A stretch of DNA of 59,564 nt from Zygnema cylindricum (GCA_037447655.1 JBBHKE010001946.1:1-59564); one strand, 5' to 3'. Numbered from the stretch's first letter, positions 44,347-57,451 are shown. A program made the numbers and translations. Notes: generated from the letters alone by a model not told the origin.

Positions 44347-47300
44347 ATGGCCGTCGCCATGACCATGATGAGCATCATACTGCTTTTCTTCCTCCACGTG
44401 GCACCCACCCTGGTTGCATCCATTCATGCAGGAGACGGTAAGCTCCCTCCCTCCCCGCTCACCCTTTCGCACAGCTCGTTCTCTCTGTCTACGTTCACAC
44501 GTGTGATTCGTCGCTCTGATTGGCTCGCGTGCGGCCCCTGTCGGTGCGGATGCTGCAGCGGCGGCGCTGTGGGCGATGCGGAAGGCCATCGTGAACAAGG
44601 AGAGATTCCCGCCGACCAGATGCGGCGGTCGTGTCACATGCACTCGTCCCGGTCGCGTGATTTATATGTGAGTGACAATCGCTGCGTGCACTCTCTGCTG
44701 CGATAAAAACGCACTCTATTTCGCACTGAAAACCGCACTAAATTTGTGCTCACGGGCTGGCTGGATTCTCTGCTGCGATAAAAACAAACTCTATTTCGCA
44801 CTGAAAACCGTACCGAAATTGTACTCACTGACTGGTTGGATTTTCTGCCGCGGTCAATGCGCACTCTATTTCGCACTGAAAAACGCACTAAATTTGTACT
44901 CACAGCCTGGTTGAATTCTCTGCTGCGATGCGCTTTCAGGGGATGCTTGGGCGCTGCCGAGGCTTAGGGGAGGGCTGGAGGGAGAGGAAAGGAAATGAAG
45001 GGGGGGGGGAGGTGCTGAAGGGGAAGGGAAGGGAAGGGCGTTTGCGTAAGAGGGAAACCAAGCACTGTTTTGACAACAGACGAGAGGGTTTTGCAAATAT
45101 CTCTTTTAGTATATAGGAGAGGAGAGTGGGCAGGGAGAAAGTGTAAAGGGGAGGTGGGAAAGGGGGTTGCTTAAGGGGACAACGTGGTAGGGAGGAGGGG
45201 GAGATGAGGGGAGGGAAATTTTAGGCTTGCTCGACAGAAAATAGGAGGGGGATGCAAATATCTAATTAGGAGTACTGAGAGAGGGGTGGGGGTGGGAGGA
45301 GTGAATGGAGAACTTCATTGACCCATGGGAAGGGGGTTTCAGTGGTATAAGTTGTGGGGGAGGAATAGAGGGACTCGTTGGTCGTGTAAAAAAATGTTAA
45401 CTACGATGAGGGGGGGGCGGGGGGCGGAAGGGTAGCGCGGGGTGGGGAGGAAAGGGATGATTGAATGAACTTATTCACCCACCAATCAGGGTGGTCCATA
45501 GGTGTAGGTCATGTGGGAGGAATAGAGGGAGTCGTTTTACAACTAATGAAAGGGGCAGGGGAAGAAGGACCACATTTGAAGATCATGCAAGGATTGATTT
45601 TTCTTACCAATGTTCACCAAAAAAAATACATATTTACAGCAAAAGCGTTCACATTACACAACATTGCATGACATTGACTCGACATTGAGAGACATTTAGG
45701 GAAAAATTTTGCGTTAAAAACGTCAAAACTATAATGTCTTTTCTCCTCTCTTCATTACTCTTCTATCTTTCCACATTCCTTCAATTGTTACTACATTCTA
45801 CCTTGGGAAACACGCGACGTGACATGCAACCAAATTGACATTAACATCGACAAGGAGAGAGGACACACATTGCAAAACCTAAGAAAACATTGGGGCATGC
45901 AGGGATTTAAGAAGCCTGGGACTCAAGGGGAGAATTGGGCCGGAGATCGGCAACCTCACAGCTCTACAACAGATGTGAGAGGACATTGGGGGAGGGATGT
46001 ACCGCATATCATATGAGAAAAATAAAATCAAAGCAAATGAATGCTGAATAAATATGTTAAAAACATCTTGACATACATTTTGACCTTTTGCTTCTTTTAT
46101 TTATTGTCTCCGGCTGTAAAATAAGAGGGGAACAGGTGGGAAAAATGAGGGAGTTATCATTTGTGACCGTTTGTTGTAAATGCACTCTTTGTGAGGTTTT
46201 GTATGATATGACTCCTTACGGAGATGGACAAAAGAATAGAAAGGCTTATGAGGGGAGTGGGGGTTACGATGGGGTACGAAGGTGTTTTAGGGGGGGTAGG
46301 GTAAACCGGGTGTTTTCGGGGAGAGGGGGTAAATGGCCCTTGCGGGGTGGAAATGGGTTGTTTTTTTGAGGAGGAATCTTGAATAATTTAAACAATATTT
46401 TGGAAAAGAAAGTTGTCTTTACCAAACCTCATTATGTACTCGGGTTTGCAAAGATGAAACAGTTTACTTTAGCTCGTGTTCATAATTTATTTCAATTCAA
46501 TTGAAACCTTTAACTCCATGTATGGGAAGAAGGATAAAGAGAGGGGAAGGTAAAGGCTGAAGGAAGACCGTCACTTCCATTACAATAGTTAATGTGGTTG
46601 GGGAGCTTGAACCCAATCCCTTTCCCCACCTTCCCTCGCCTCCCCCACATGGAAGCTTACTTTTACACCTCTTTATGGGCTGGATGGCGTTACAGACTCT
46701 TAAGTGATAACCAATTGAGTGGAAGCCTTCCAAATTCCATCGGTCAACTGACATATGTCTACTACTTGTAAGACAAAATCCTACACAGCCAAATGCTGGT
46801 TCTAGAATGAGATAAAATATTCCCTAAAATGGTGTTGAATGGTAATAAATGTGTTAGCTCAACTTTGATGTTTTGAAGTTACTGATTGTTATGGTTTCTA
46901 TCATGTTTCAACAAAAACTCTTAGAAGAATACAACTCCATGCACAAGGGAAGGGGAAATTGAAGGGAAGGTGAAAGCGGAGGAAAGACCGATGCTCCGGT
47001 TAGAGTAGTATGTAGTTGGGAGCTTGATACCAAAACCCATCCCGTTTCCCCACATCCCCCACCTCCCCCAAATGGAAGCTTACCCTCACCCCTCATAGAT
47101 GGGTTGGATGACGTCACAGATGGGTAGAGAACAACCAGTTAAGTGGACGCATTCCACCGTCCATCGATCTACTTCCGGAGCTTTCTTATTTGTAAGAATA
47201 AATGAAGTTTTACAACATAAAAGTATAAATATACATATATAAAAAACGAAGCTAATAACATAAAATTCCAAACATCATGGGAGTGGGGCGGTGCTCACCT

Positions 47301-50126
47301 CTCTCTTTATCTTTCACATTTTGTGATTTATCTCTCCTTTTAGTTGCCATAAAAAGTGAGCGGATGAAAGACAGAAATACATAGAGAGCTTTTGAAAGAG
47401 GGAATGAAGTTTCACGGAAAAGGAGGGAGAGAATGTCGTGAAGAGATAACTGGGTGATGGTAAAAATGGAAAGAGGGAGAGAAAGAGTCGTGGTCAGAAG
47501 GTAGGGAGGCATAGGCAATAAGAGGGGGTTGTAGGATGGTTAGAAGTGGGTCGAGAGTGTGGTGGTTAAGATAGAGACGGAGTTTTAATAGGGAGGGGGA
47601 AAGTTTGAGAAAGGATCAAAATAAAAGCATGAGAGAATGTAATTCATAGAGGAAGGATAAATCGTGGCTATAAGAGGGGGAGAGTGTGAATTTAGCGGTA
47701 AAAAGGGAGGGTAAGCCGCGACAGAGAATGGAGAGGGTAGAGAGTGACAAGGAGATAGAGTTGAGACCAGTTCCAAAAACAAAAAAGATGGGAGGAGAGG
47801 GTCACGGTTAGAGGGGTTTGACGAAATGATGGCAGAAAAGGGAGTAGTTGTAGTTGTGAGGACGAAGGAGAAAGTGGCTGTGAGAGGGTAGAGAGAAATA
47901 GGGAGAGTGAAAGAAGCTATTCTTTGTAAGGAAATCGCGAAAATTACGGTCAAAATGGAGGGGAGAGTGTTGTTCGAAAGGGGAGGAGGGCAAAAAATGA
48001 AGGATGTAGTGACCAACAAAAGGTTGAAAGTTCGTCTCTGCCTCTCTTCTCCTCTCACCTTTACATAAAACTTCTCTGATCATTTTTTTGGGCCTATTTT
48101 TATTCAAGGCGAATGCTTAGAGACTGGAGTGAGTAATGGTAGGAATAAGAAAAGAATGGAAGGAAAGGAAAGGAAGGGAGTGAATGAAGCGGATGGAAAA
48201 GGATGAAAGAAGAGGGAAGGGAAGGAAGAGGAGTGGGGATAAATGGAGGGAGGAATAGAACCGAGGTGAGAGGGGGGAAAGAGAAATAAAGGAAAAGCAA
48301 AGGAGGGGTGGGGACAGGATGCCTAGCAAAAAGGGTAGAACTTTGAATGTCTTATACAAAAAGAGAGAAGAAGGTAAAGACAAACTCAAAGAAAAAAAAA
48401 TCAATAGAGTTCCACGTTAAGTGCAAAGGTTTCAGCAATATATTAAAAAATCGGATTTTTTTTTTTTAAGTTCTTATTAACAAAATTGAAACAAAATTAG
48501 AGTTGAGAAATTGAAGGACATAATAAATGTCAATAGGTAGAAAACCGAGCCAGATTTTGAAAAATTGTAAATACTTATATCATAGGCTTCCCGTTAACTT
48601 TGTTATATTTTAAGAAAATATTCCAATAGATAATGAAACGTTTGTAACACATGATAAACGAAGACAAAAATGTAAAAATAAAATATAATCAATAAAAAAA
48701 CAAAACATAAATGAGTAAAACAACAAAAAATAGTCAATGTATACAACTATTAGGAAACCAAGATAACGACTCCAAATATGGAAACCAATGGGACGATAAG
48801 GCGCATGTGGAAGGGTAAAGGGGGAGGTGGGGTCAGCCCCTCTCACTCCCTCTCACATTTCCAATTTTACTACCTATTTAATTCTTCTTTCCAAATCTTT
48901 GTATTTTTTTTAATTTGTTGTTTATTAACGTTTTTACTCTTTTTTTTGTCATTTGCTGTATTTCTTAGGGTCTTTACATTGACGAGATTGTGCAAATCAA
49001 AATAATCGTTCGAAGAATTAAAAAGGATGATTTTGTCACGGTCAAGAAAGGAAGAGTGAATAAAATAATTTTTCCAAATGCCTTCATTTACTAAAATCCC
49101 GTAAATAATCCTTTCACGTGCTACATTCGATTTTAAGCGTGTGAGAGTCCAAGCATAATCAAAAGACTAACTCCTCCATTTCCATTGACGAATGTTGTGA
49201 ACAGTTATTTTTACAACAACTATTTCTCGGGGCCCCTTGAACTAGTCAACACACTACGTGACGACTACTACTGTCGCAGGTTTTACGGAAATTGTTTTTC
49301 TCCCTCGAGTATTCCATCCAGATGCCGCCCCATCCAGCGAAGCACGAGCGAGTGCGACGCATTCTGCAATGCCACGCAGGCTGGAGGGCCTTGTGGGGGA
49401 AACGGCATTTGCTCCGATAGCGCAGATGGGACGACACGGAAATGCGCTTGCAACCAAGGCTTCACCGATGCAGCAATCAAATACACTTGCAAATGTACGA
49501 TTTCTCGTGGCTATTTCAAACTGGATTGCCTTTTCAAAACAGTAGAAACATACACAATTTCTGGTGTTGTGGTCTCATGCCTCTCACACTTTCAGTTTTG
49601 TAGTGATGTATCCATGGAATTTCGAATAGACTACTATTTACTGTGTTCTAATATTTAAGAATTCTCATTAGATTGCATAAAAGTTTTCGCTATTTCTGGA
49701 AAGCTTTTTGATTTATGGAAACGGATGCAAGCAGTAAAATAAAACTTATAATTGATTTATTTTTGAGCAACAGTGTTTACCTAAAAAAAAGGGATCTTAG
49801 GCTTTGACAAATATGGTTTTTCCAACATTAAAGATTTGTTTTCTTTTCCAGTACTATCTCAACCACCTCCACTAAGTTCACCACGTTTTGGACCACCTCC
49901 ACTAAGTTCACCACGTTTTGGACCACCTCCATTGCTACCAACCCCATTACCTCGTTCACCTCCTCCTTCACCACCGCTTAGATCACCTCCCCCTCCCCGT
50001 CCCACTCTTTCACCTCCACGTTTACCTCCTCCGTCAAAATCCCCTATCCCACCTCTTTCACCCCTTCGTTCACCTCCTCCACCTCTTGCACTCAACCCAA
50101 TTCCTCCAATTCCTCCACCGATATAA
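44347..50126 (+). CDS. Gene B: complete secreted LRR / EGF-like / proline-rich protein
   Basis: Six exons: 44347-44437, 44559-44667, 46696-46767, 47120-47191, 49205-49494 and 49852-50126. All GT-AG, all phases match, total 909 bp = 302 residues plus TAA. Exon 1 is a signal peptide (SIILLFFLHVAPTLVASIHA). Exon 2 is the plant LRR N-terminal cap (ALWAMRKAIV, then RCGGRVTCTRPGRVIY with its Cys pair). Exons 3 and 4 are one LRR each (DNQLSGSLPNSIGQL; NNQLSGRIPPSIDLL). Exon 5 is a last LRR edge, NNYFSGPLEL, plus a Cys-rich EGF-like module (CNATQAGGPCGGNG, RKCACNQGF). Exon 6 is a Pro-rich tail (RSPPPPRPTLSPPR) expected to be hydroxylated and glycosylated. It has no membrane anchor, so it is probably extracellular and wall-bound, similar in plan to LRR-extensins but with an EGF-like insert. 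No gene name is known to me. Confidence 0.82.
44693..44930. repeat. 75-bp minisatellite, 3.2 copies, in intron 2 of gene B
   Basis: Units start at 44693, 44768, 44843 and 44918 (partial), each beginning ctctgctgcg or ttctgccgcg and containing actctatttcgcactgaaaa. The remaining intron to 46695 is GA-rich with no other feature. Confidence 0.9.
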
Positions 50127-50640
50127 AGGTGAAGTTTAAACAACAACGAAAACTTTTATATTATAACCCTTGTTAATCATCTTACACTTTATGGTCATGT
50201 AGCCACCAAAATCGGAAAAAATATATATATATATATATATATTTTTTTTTTACAAAAGCACTTCGTTTAAATAACCAGGTACAGCCCAATCATTTGTTTT
50301 CAAAATGTTGCAATCAAAAGTTGAGCTCATTTTTTGGCTAATAGTTCTGAGAATTAAATAAAATTTTCCACAACTAAAAAATTGACGGCTTGGAGAATCT
50401 GAATTAAAATAATGAAGTTGGTTGATTTTGCAAGTTTGCTTTCACCTTTTATAATAATGTGATGCATCTTATACAAGACAGAGAAATGAAAGGAATCAAT
50501 TTCTTAAAGTAGCACAAATACATGTGCCATGATTTTATACAATACTATTTCAATTGTCGTCACCTCAAACTTCAAACGTGTTATTGTAATGCTATGTATC
50601 TTACACATGCTGGAGAAGTAAGGAATTTGTATATTTTATT
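46357..50640. repeat. Segmental duplicate of 1-130 and 2310-6680
   Basis: Exons and introns of gene B align in order with gene A, including the polypurine intron. Relative to A, B lacks about 2.2 kb (A positions 130-2310) containing three LRR exons. Conserved introns imply a fairly recent duplication. Confidence 0.75.
50221..50242. repeat. (AT)11 microsatellite
   Basis: Pure AT dinucleotides followed by a T run, in the 3' flank of gene B; absent from the A copy. Confidence 0.9.
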
Positions 50641-50653
50641 AAGACACATTGTG

Positions 50654-50882
50654 TGTTGGATGGGCACGTATATGCCGGTCACCACGGGTTAGAATATGGT
50701 AGTATCCATACTCGAAGTTGCCCGTAATAAATGGGTACGGACCCGCCGGGCTCCACATCGAGTCGGTGGCACGGTGGTAGTGCGTTCGAGCTGAAGTGAA
50801 AGGTCCCAGGCTAGAGCCCTTGCCGACTCAATTTTCCCCAGTGTGGGACATGCCGAATCTCGGATTTCCAGGAAATCTAACA
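50654..50882. mobile_element. 229-bp insertion with TGTTGGAT/ATCTAACA ends and a tRNA-like core
   Basis: Present in the 3' flank of B but absent at the matching A site (about 6690). The ends are TGTTGGAT and ATCTAACA, near-perfect inverted repeats with TG...CA. Inside, 50760-50829 folds like a tRNA: acceptor arms GAGTCGG and CCGACTC, a D-arm GCAC-GGTGGTA-GTGC (A-box-like) and a B-box-like ggtcccaggctagagccc. This suits a small non-autonomous retroelement (SINE- or TRIM-like). No clear target duplication. Confidence 0.55.
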
Positions 50883-52560
50883 CTATGTAGTGATTTTGCA
50901 AAATTGATGAATAACCATTTACATTATCTCTGATAGTTTTAAAACTACTTTAAATATCATAACCACGATTTTGTATTACAACATAGGTGTTTTCTCGTTG
51001 GTTTTACATTTAAAAAGTGAAATTGATGATATGGTGACGAAACAAAAATTTGTTAACTCGACGTAACCTTGTCTATTGATCAACTAACAATATTAAGCGT
51101 GGATATATAAAAGTGTTATGTAGTTAATTAAAACACTATGGTTATGCGTATATATCTAATATCCCGTCATATTGACTGGATAACGTCTCATTTTGCCCAA
51201 ACAAAAAACAAGCCTGTTTCTCCATTTACCTTGTTATTTAGGCAGCTAACGTACAAATCTAAACTTATCAATTTTCCCATACAAACATAGGAAAAATCAC
51301 TTCATTATATTTTGCTAATAAATTTGTTGTCATATTGGCTGAAATTTAGCTCAGGCTTCATTTTTTTTAAGCCAACAAAAACACCTTATTATGAATGCCC
51401 CATATTAACCTTTGATGACATTGCCAATCTCATATGTTTGGAAAAGCAGGGAAATCGCCTAATGTCTCGTCTTCGACCAAGTCTTGAAAGTGAACGAAGC
51501 TTGGACCATATTTGAGTTCAAAATCGAAAAAAGGATAGTAGTGGACATAAAGATGTGGCGATATAAAAACCTTACGAGATAAAGTTGTTAAGGGGGCTGG
51601 AAATGAAAATTCTTATAACTCAAATGACGACTTGAGAATTCTTGGTTATGAAAACATAATTATATCAAGGACACAATGACTGTTGAAGATTGTTCTTTTT
51701 TTAAATACGTTAGTTGGCAAAATGGATATGTTTAAAAGCGTGGAACGTGATTCGGTAAAAGGAGTATAGTGGACGACAAATATTCTTAATATTCGAAAAT
51801 ATGAAACCTTTGAGATTTTTTCTTTTCAAAACCTTTTTAGTGCCAAGATTTTTTAGCACTTCGTGATGCCTTCTCTCTGTTTTGCCACTACATCTAAAGT
51901 GAAATCCAAGCAGTTCTTTTGAAATGGTTATTATTTTTAAGATATCTATTGAACTTATAATAGTAAATGGTTAATGAAAACGACAAGAATGTTCAATTGT
52001 TTTTTAGTGAAAGTAATGCGAAATATAAATCCCTAATAAAGAATCATTCATGACTAGGTTCATGAAAAGAAACTCCATTAGATCACAAGACAAAAATATA
52101 TTTCCCGGTAACATCACATATGAGAAATACCTTTGTCATGTCAAGAACCTTAACATTATTTGCCTTTCTTTTTATGGGTTACACGTTTCTTGTTTTCAAA
52201 TGTTGTTGTACTAAAAACCTAATGTTATTCGAATAAACTCTACATATTTCATTTACATAATTGATTTTTAACTCATTATAATGTGTGCGTTTCTTAATCC
52301 AAGTGTAATTTCAAAAAAACACTTACACTTAATAAAATACAGGTAAATGGAAAAATACTTTCGTCATCAAATTTGGGTAACAGAGAGGGAGAGAGAGAGG
52401 GAGAGGATAAAATATGGGGAGATAAAGGGAGGGTGGGAGGGCTAGAAAGAGAGGGAGAAAGAGAGAGAAATAAAGAAGAAGGGAGAAAGAGGGGGAGGGA
52501 GAAAAGGGATGAGGGAGGAAAAGAGGGAGGAAGAGGGAGGGAGAAAGACACGCCAACAAG
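50883..52560. repeat. 3' flank of gene B and terminal GA tract
   Basis: Continues the alignment to 6700-8165 and ends in a (GA)-rich tract at 52382-52550 that matches the one at 8120-8190. No gene. Confidence 0.65.
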
Positions 52561-55500
52561 TTTTTTGACGCTCTTAGAAAAAAAAAATAGATGTTTGAAA
52601 TAATAACTAGAGAAGCATTTTTCTATAAAATAAGGGAAGGAATTAAAAAAAATCCGTGCAAAATCTTAAGGTGTCACACAATAAAAAACAAAATAAAGTC
52701 AGGAATTAAATGAAGTGCGACGGACGGAAAACAAAAAAAAGTAAGTCTACGTATGCTCCGAAGAGGCGTCTATGACCTTAATCCACTATGAGTGGAGAGG
52801 CTAAGGATTCTGAAGTCAAGAGAAGACAAAAACTAAAATACGATACTGGTGTGAAAACAAAAAGTGCTCTACAGCGAAAAAAAAAACATCCTAGGAAACG
52901 TCATAAATGTGTGGCAAAAGGAAACAACAAATAGAATGCGTTCTTATAAGAATCAAGACAAAATTCTTGAAAACAAAAAAGATGCATAACAAAAGAAAAA
53001 TGAGAATCAAAGGATGTTGAAATAAAGATCACAAATTCCTAGTAGCACTTTCAACATTTTAAAGTAGTGGGGGCTGATGGATTGTTGATGCCCTTCAAAG
53101 CGTGGATGGTGGAGCATGTTGTCAAGAAAAGTAAGAACCTAATTTCGAAATTGGAAAAGGGAGGAAGGAGAAAATACGGTCCACGTCCAATTCGCGTTTG
53201 AAGTGATTCTTAATGTCAATACTTATGGTGCGTTTTTGATGAATGGGATTGCGAAAGAAGGTGAGGGTGTCTTAGGAATTCGCATGGATGGTTTGAGAAT
53301 GGTGAAGTCGACAATAAAAGAGCAAAGCAAAATGGTTATCCTCATCGTTTTGGTGAGGCCCATGTGTTCCACCGCGGTGATTGATAGGGCAACCAAGATT
53401 CCCTTGCGATAACAGCATGAGGAAGTGAAAAAAAGACTTTGAAGGTGGTTTTGTGAGTGTTCAAATCACCACCTCAATCCCAGTCCAAGTGGCTAAAAAG
53501 GGGAATGGTGGAGCCACCAAAAGATAGGAAAAAAATCTGAAATCCATGGATTCGTTCGCCGTTTGAAGGCAATAAATTGAGGGGAAAATGACAACTGGTT
53601 CCATTAGTTGACAACCACCAAAATGTAGGGGTTACAAAGATCCCTATCAAAATCGCTTATTAATGGAACGTATGTTATGATGCAACGTGCTAATTGTCAC
53701 AAGGTACATCATCATTTTTGAAAAGATTTGGTATGTCGCATGTCATTGCGTGACATCGTAGACGTACAGTTTTGCCGCCATGGCTGTACGACATGCCTTT
53801 GCGTAAACCTCTCCCGTCTGGCCGCCATGACTTCGCAGATTTTTCACCTTTGCATATTTTTCAACTTTGCGTGAAATGACATTGCAACCTCGAGACCCCT
53901 GCAAAAAAAAACCGTACAAGGTGCGTGCGGAAAAAAACGAATAGCTGATATGTTTTGGTGTTTCGTTTGTTCACTGTTTTCTGTGTAAGTCTATTTGTGT
54001 CTTTTACATTGTACAATGCCTCAAGTCCAATGCATGTTGTGGTTCAGTGAATTGTAGTAGGCATAAGCATGTTTATCCCCTAATATTTTTCGGTGTTTGC
54101 ACGTTTTTCGTGTACTCGAAACTTAGAAAAGGTGACGCATCAAAATGGTGGGAGGCAAGTTCTTTGCATTCGTTGAAGCTACAATACAGTATAGTGACAA
54201 AATGGCACGTACGACAAAGTGTGTATGAAGGTAGCACCACTCCAAGTGAATTCTTACGATATCCTCTAGGCGCCGCAACTTTGTTATTAAAATATAGGGA
54301 GTTGCGTCGCATCGATTTCAATGTGCTACAATACAATACCTATATCGGAATATTAAACAATTTTGCATGTACGGAATGATAAACAATTTCGCTCTATAAT
54401 ACTTTTACGGTTAACGATACATCAATATCTTTTGATTTAGACAAATACGATGCAAATTGTGTGCTATGGAACAAATAAATTAACAATACATCGGGAGAAC
54501 GCGCTACAACAAAACTGCATTCAATCACGTCACCTCACTTCCAATTCATTTCACCGCCCATTAAATAGAGTACAACGCTGATATCAGACACTCTTCACTT
54601 TTCGTAGAAAACAATACGTTTTACAACATTACAACGAAGTTGGTACAAACATAAATTAGGCAAGCGAGTTATTACAATGTTATATGATCCCACAAAGTTG
54701 AAGTTTAATGTGTCATTATACATGTTATTTTTCCATTAGAAAAACCTTTGACCATTTTCAACATTATATCAGTAAGCACAAGCCTACGTGGTACCACGGA
54801 AAATAAACCACGTATGTGAGAAGTACAATACTTAAAGTTGCTAGCACGACAGGTAGAATGTATGTCAACATGTTAATAAATGTGTTTGTACGAATGTTTT
54901 GCGAGGCTAGACAAGAGGCCTTAGTGGTTATCCCCATGTATTAAACTTTCGACATTTTTTTGTCTTTTTCCCCCAAAATTCAGTCCCTAACAAGGAAAAG
55001 TTTAGTTGTACGAAAAATTTAGTGAACCTCAATTCAATACTCTGAATGTACTCCACGTTTGTCGTCATGTGAACACATTTTGGCATTTTCCACCGAGCAA
55101 GAAAAACTAGCTCATCAAAAAACTTCATCAAAAATCTCCTCGCGGAGGGATCTCAACGAAAGTATCACCTAAGCAACGAATGAAAAACGATCCACGCACG
55201 TGCCACACGAGCGGGAAAATTTTAGGACGGGGGAGAGTCCTCGCTAATTTTCTCCCAGCACGTCACGTGCATGTACGGAAAAAATCTGGGGTCTCGGACC
55301 TCCACTTTGAATCATGGGTTCTTTGCAAAACTTTGTTGCGCACTCTCCTCTCCCCTCTCCCTCTCACGCTATAGCTTTTATCTCACACTTTTTAGAATGA
55401 GACACGACAATATTGGTATGAAATGAAAGACATCTAAAACATAATTCTTTTGACAATTCTTAGGTGTATTTTAATGGCAAGTCGAGTGAGAAAAGTCGAA

Positions 55501-55660
55501 AAAACGAAATCGGGAAACCATGGCAGAAAGTTTTTAAATCGTTGATGTCGAAATTGTTACAAATGAACATGACGTCACAATGTCACAAAACCCTAAACAT
55601 CTACAATGTCACATAAAACTATATGTTTAAAGTCGTCGCTTCTACGCTTTGCCAATTGTT
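52561..55660. other. No gene recognised
   Basis: AT-rich sequence. The longest open frames (53203-53412, 69 codons; 54047-54379, 110 codons) show no family resemblance, no clear codon bias and no neighbouring exon structure. Could hold diverged or non-coding sequence. Confidence 0.35.
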
Positions 55661-56029
55661 GGAAGTTTCTTAGTCGTCTTCAATCGTCACAAGTTGTACC
55701 CACGTCTACAACTGTCACATTCCAAAGTTCCGATTTCATTTTTGCACATTGGGACCCTCTTCAAAGTAGTATGGAAAATCTTCCGTAAAGTCCAAAATTA
55801 TTATTAAAAGTATCGATTACATAGGGACACCCCTATATATTGTTGAAGATAATAGGACGACCAAACTTTGGTAAGCAAAGGCACTATGCTAAACGACAAG
55901 CCTACCTTACGTGAAAATTGGACTAAAAATGACAGCACAATGAAAAGCAAAATCCTTGTTGGCAATCTTATAATTACCTTTCGGTCAAAGAAAACGCACT
56001 TGCCGAAACCGTTAAACGGACAAAGATAT

Positions 56030-56187
56030 GCTGACTGTACTAGTATAGATTGTACAGACGAAAAAGGTTGATTGTACTAGTGTAGGTTGTACAGAAGAAA
56101 CATGCTGACTGTACTAGTGTACATTGTACGAAAGGAACATGTTGATTGTACTAGTTGAGATTGTACGAAAGCAACATGGTGACTCTA
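56030..56187. repeat. 37-38-bp minisatellite, about 4 copies
   Basis: Copies alternate gctgactgtactagt and gttgattgtactagt starts, each ending in a ttgtac...acat block. Confidence 0.85.
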
Positions 56188-56337
56188 CATATAGGTTTGC
56201 CTTTGACCCTAAATAGATACTTCTATCACACGTACCCTGTGATAGTTGTAGTTTCCAAAGCTGTATCCTCAATGTACTTTTTGTCAAAAAATCATTTGCA
56301 AATTTGAATCTTCCAAAGATGCGTATGCACGAAACTA

Positions 56338-56552
56338 CACCGTGAATCGTTATTAGTGTTAATGCTTTTTGTCTCTTTAAACATATTTTATCCGTACACG
56401 TAAGTTGGTTTTATATCTGACAGTTGCGATTGAAAGGTGAGATTCTCAGCTTTGGATTGACTATCTCAAATTGAAAATAGGACAGGTGTACACAAAGAAA
56501 AAATGATTTAAGTGGCGAAAAATACTATTAACACTAACAATGATACATGGTG
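56338..56552. mobile_element. MITE 5, same TIR family as 41.7-42.6 kb
   Basis: 215 bp, flanked by TA. Ends CACCGTGAATCGTTATTAG and its imperfect inverse. Internal gttgcgattgaaa block is shared with MITE 2. Confidence 0.65.
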
Positions 56553-56922
56553 TACCGTACATATGTACGCATACCACTGAAACGGTCAATTTTGGGCCAA
56601 AAAATTTTGCGATTTGTCCCGCGAGTTCCGATATTTAGCCAATACATGTTGAACTGCCATATCGAAGGAAGATCGACACCTTGGCCGTACCTTAAAAATT
56701 CAGTACAATTTAAGGACTCGGTAATAATAATTTATAAACCGTGCAAAAGGCAGCCAAAGGCGGCTAGGGAGCTTCAAAATTTTCCTTTGTGCACACACGG
56801 TCACAAAGCTTTCACTGCGTATGTAAGGGAAAGGAAGAAAAAGTTTTTCCACAGTTTTCACAAGATTAAAAACCCTAATCGACACAGATCTTCATAAGAT
56901 TTTGCGACCGTGTGACGTGGCC

Positions 56923-57019
56923 ATGGCTACCACCACTTTCACCACGACGTTCTTGATCTAAACGTGCCTCGTGGCGATTTTAACGGGAGACTACATTAGA
57001 ACCATGCCGGATCCACAAA
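56923..57019 (+). pseudogene. Possible first exon of a fourth LRR gene copy, broken by a stop
   Basis: ATG at 56923 opens a hydrophobic signal-like start (MATTTFTTTFLI) that hits TAA after 12 codons; the frame resumes TCLVAILTGDYI and ends at a gtaag donor. Its length, 97 bp, leaves phase 1, the same as exon 1 of gene B, and the region upstream (55670-56330) matches the sequence upstream of gene B. No further exon is visible because a Copia element follows. Confidence 0.35.
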
Positions 57020-57451
57020 GTAAGTTTTCCCCTTGTTTGACTTTCATTTTACACTCTGTTTTTGTTGTGCACTTCAGGTTTTCATGTTAGGTTATTTGTG
57101 AAACGACGTCTCAGTTATGTTGAGCGTCGTAATATAATTTCATGATGTTACGCGTGGCGTGGCATGATTAGTTTAGTTTTATATAGTTTGGTTTTGGTTT
57201 TGCGTGCGTAGTACCTTAGTACCCTAGTGTTGTACGGCGGTATGTTTGTTTCGTACAGTACTGCGTACTTTATGTAGTTTCAGTTGTTGTTTGATTTGAT
57301 TGGTTCGCGCGCGTACTTTTGTACGACGTGTTTTTTTCCTGTACTTGTTGTTTCGTGAGAGAGAGTATTTAGGACTTAGTCGCCTGAGAGAAAATTATAT
57401 TTTGTAAGGGGAAAAAAGGGGAAGTTTAAAGTGGGGTAGGAGGATCCGATC
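57020..57451. other. Leader or LTR region of the right-edge Copia, boundaries unclear
   Basis: GTAC-rich stretch (gtacagtactgcgtac, gtacttttgtacgacg) like the U3 parts of the other Copia LTRs, and a purine-rich ggggaaaaaaggggaag shortly before gag. No LTR ends could be fixed because the partner LTR lies outside the window. Confidence 0.35.

Noticed and set aside
44341-44643. 100-codon minus-strand frame opposite the first exons of gene B
   Set aside because: Shadow of the signal-peptide and LRR-cap exons; the plus strand has phase-matched introns and recognisable motifs.
54047-54379. 110-codon plus-strand frame
   Set aside because: No family resemblance or supporting context; plausible by chance in this composition.
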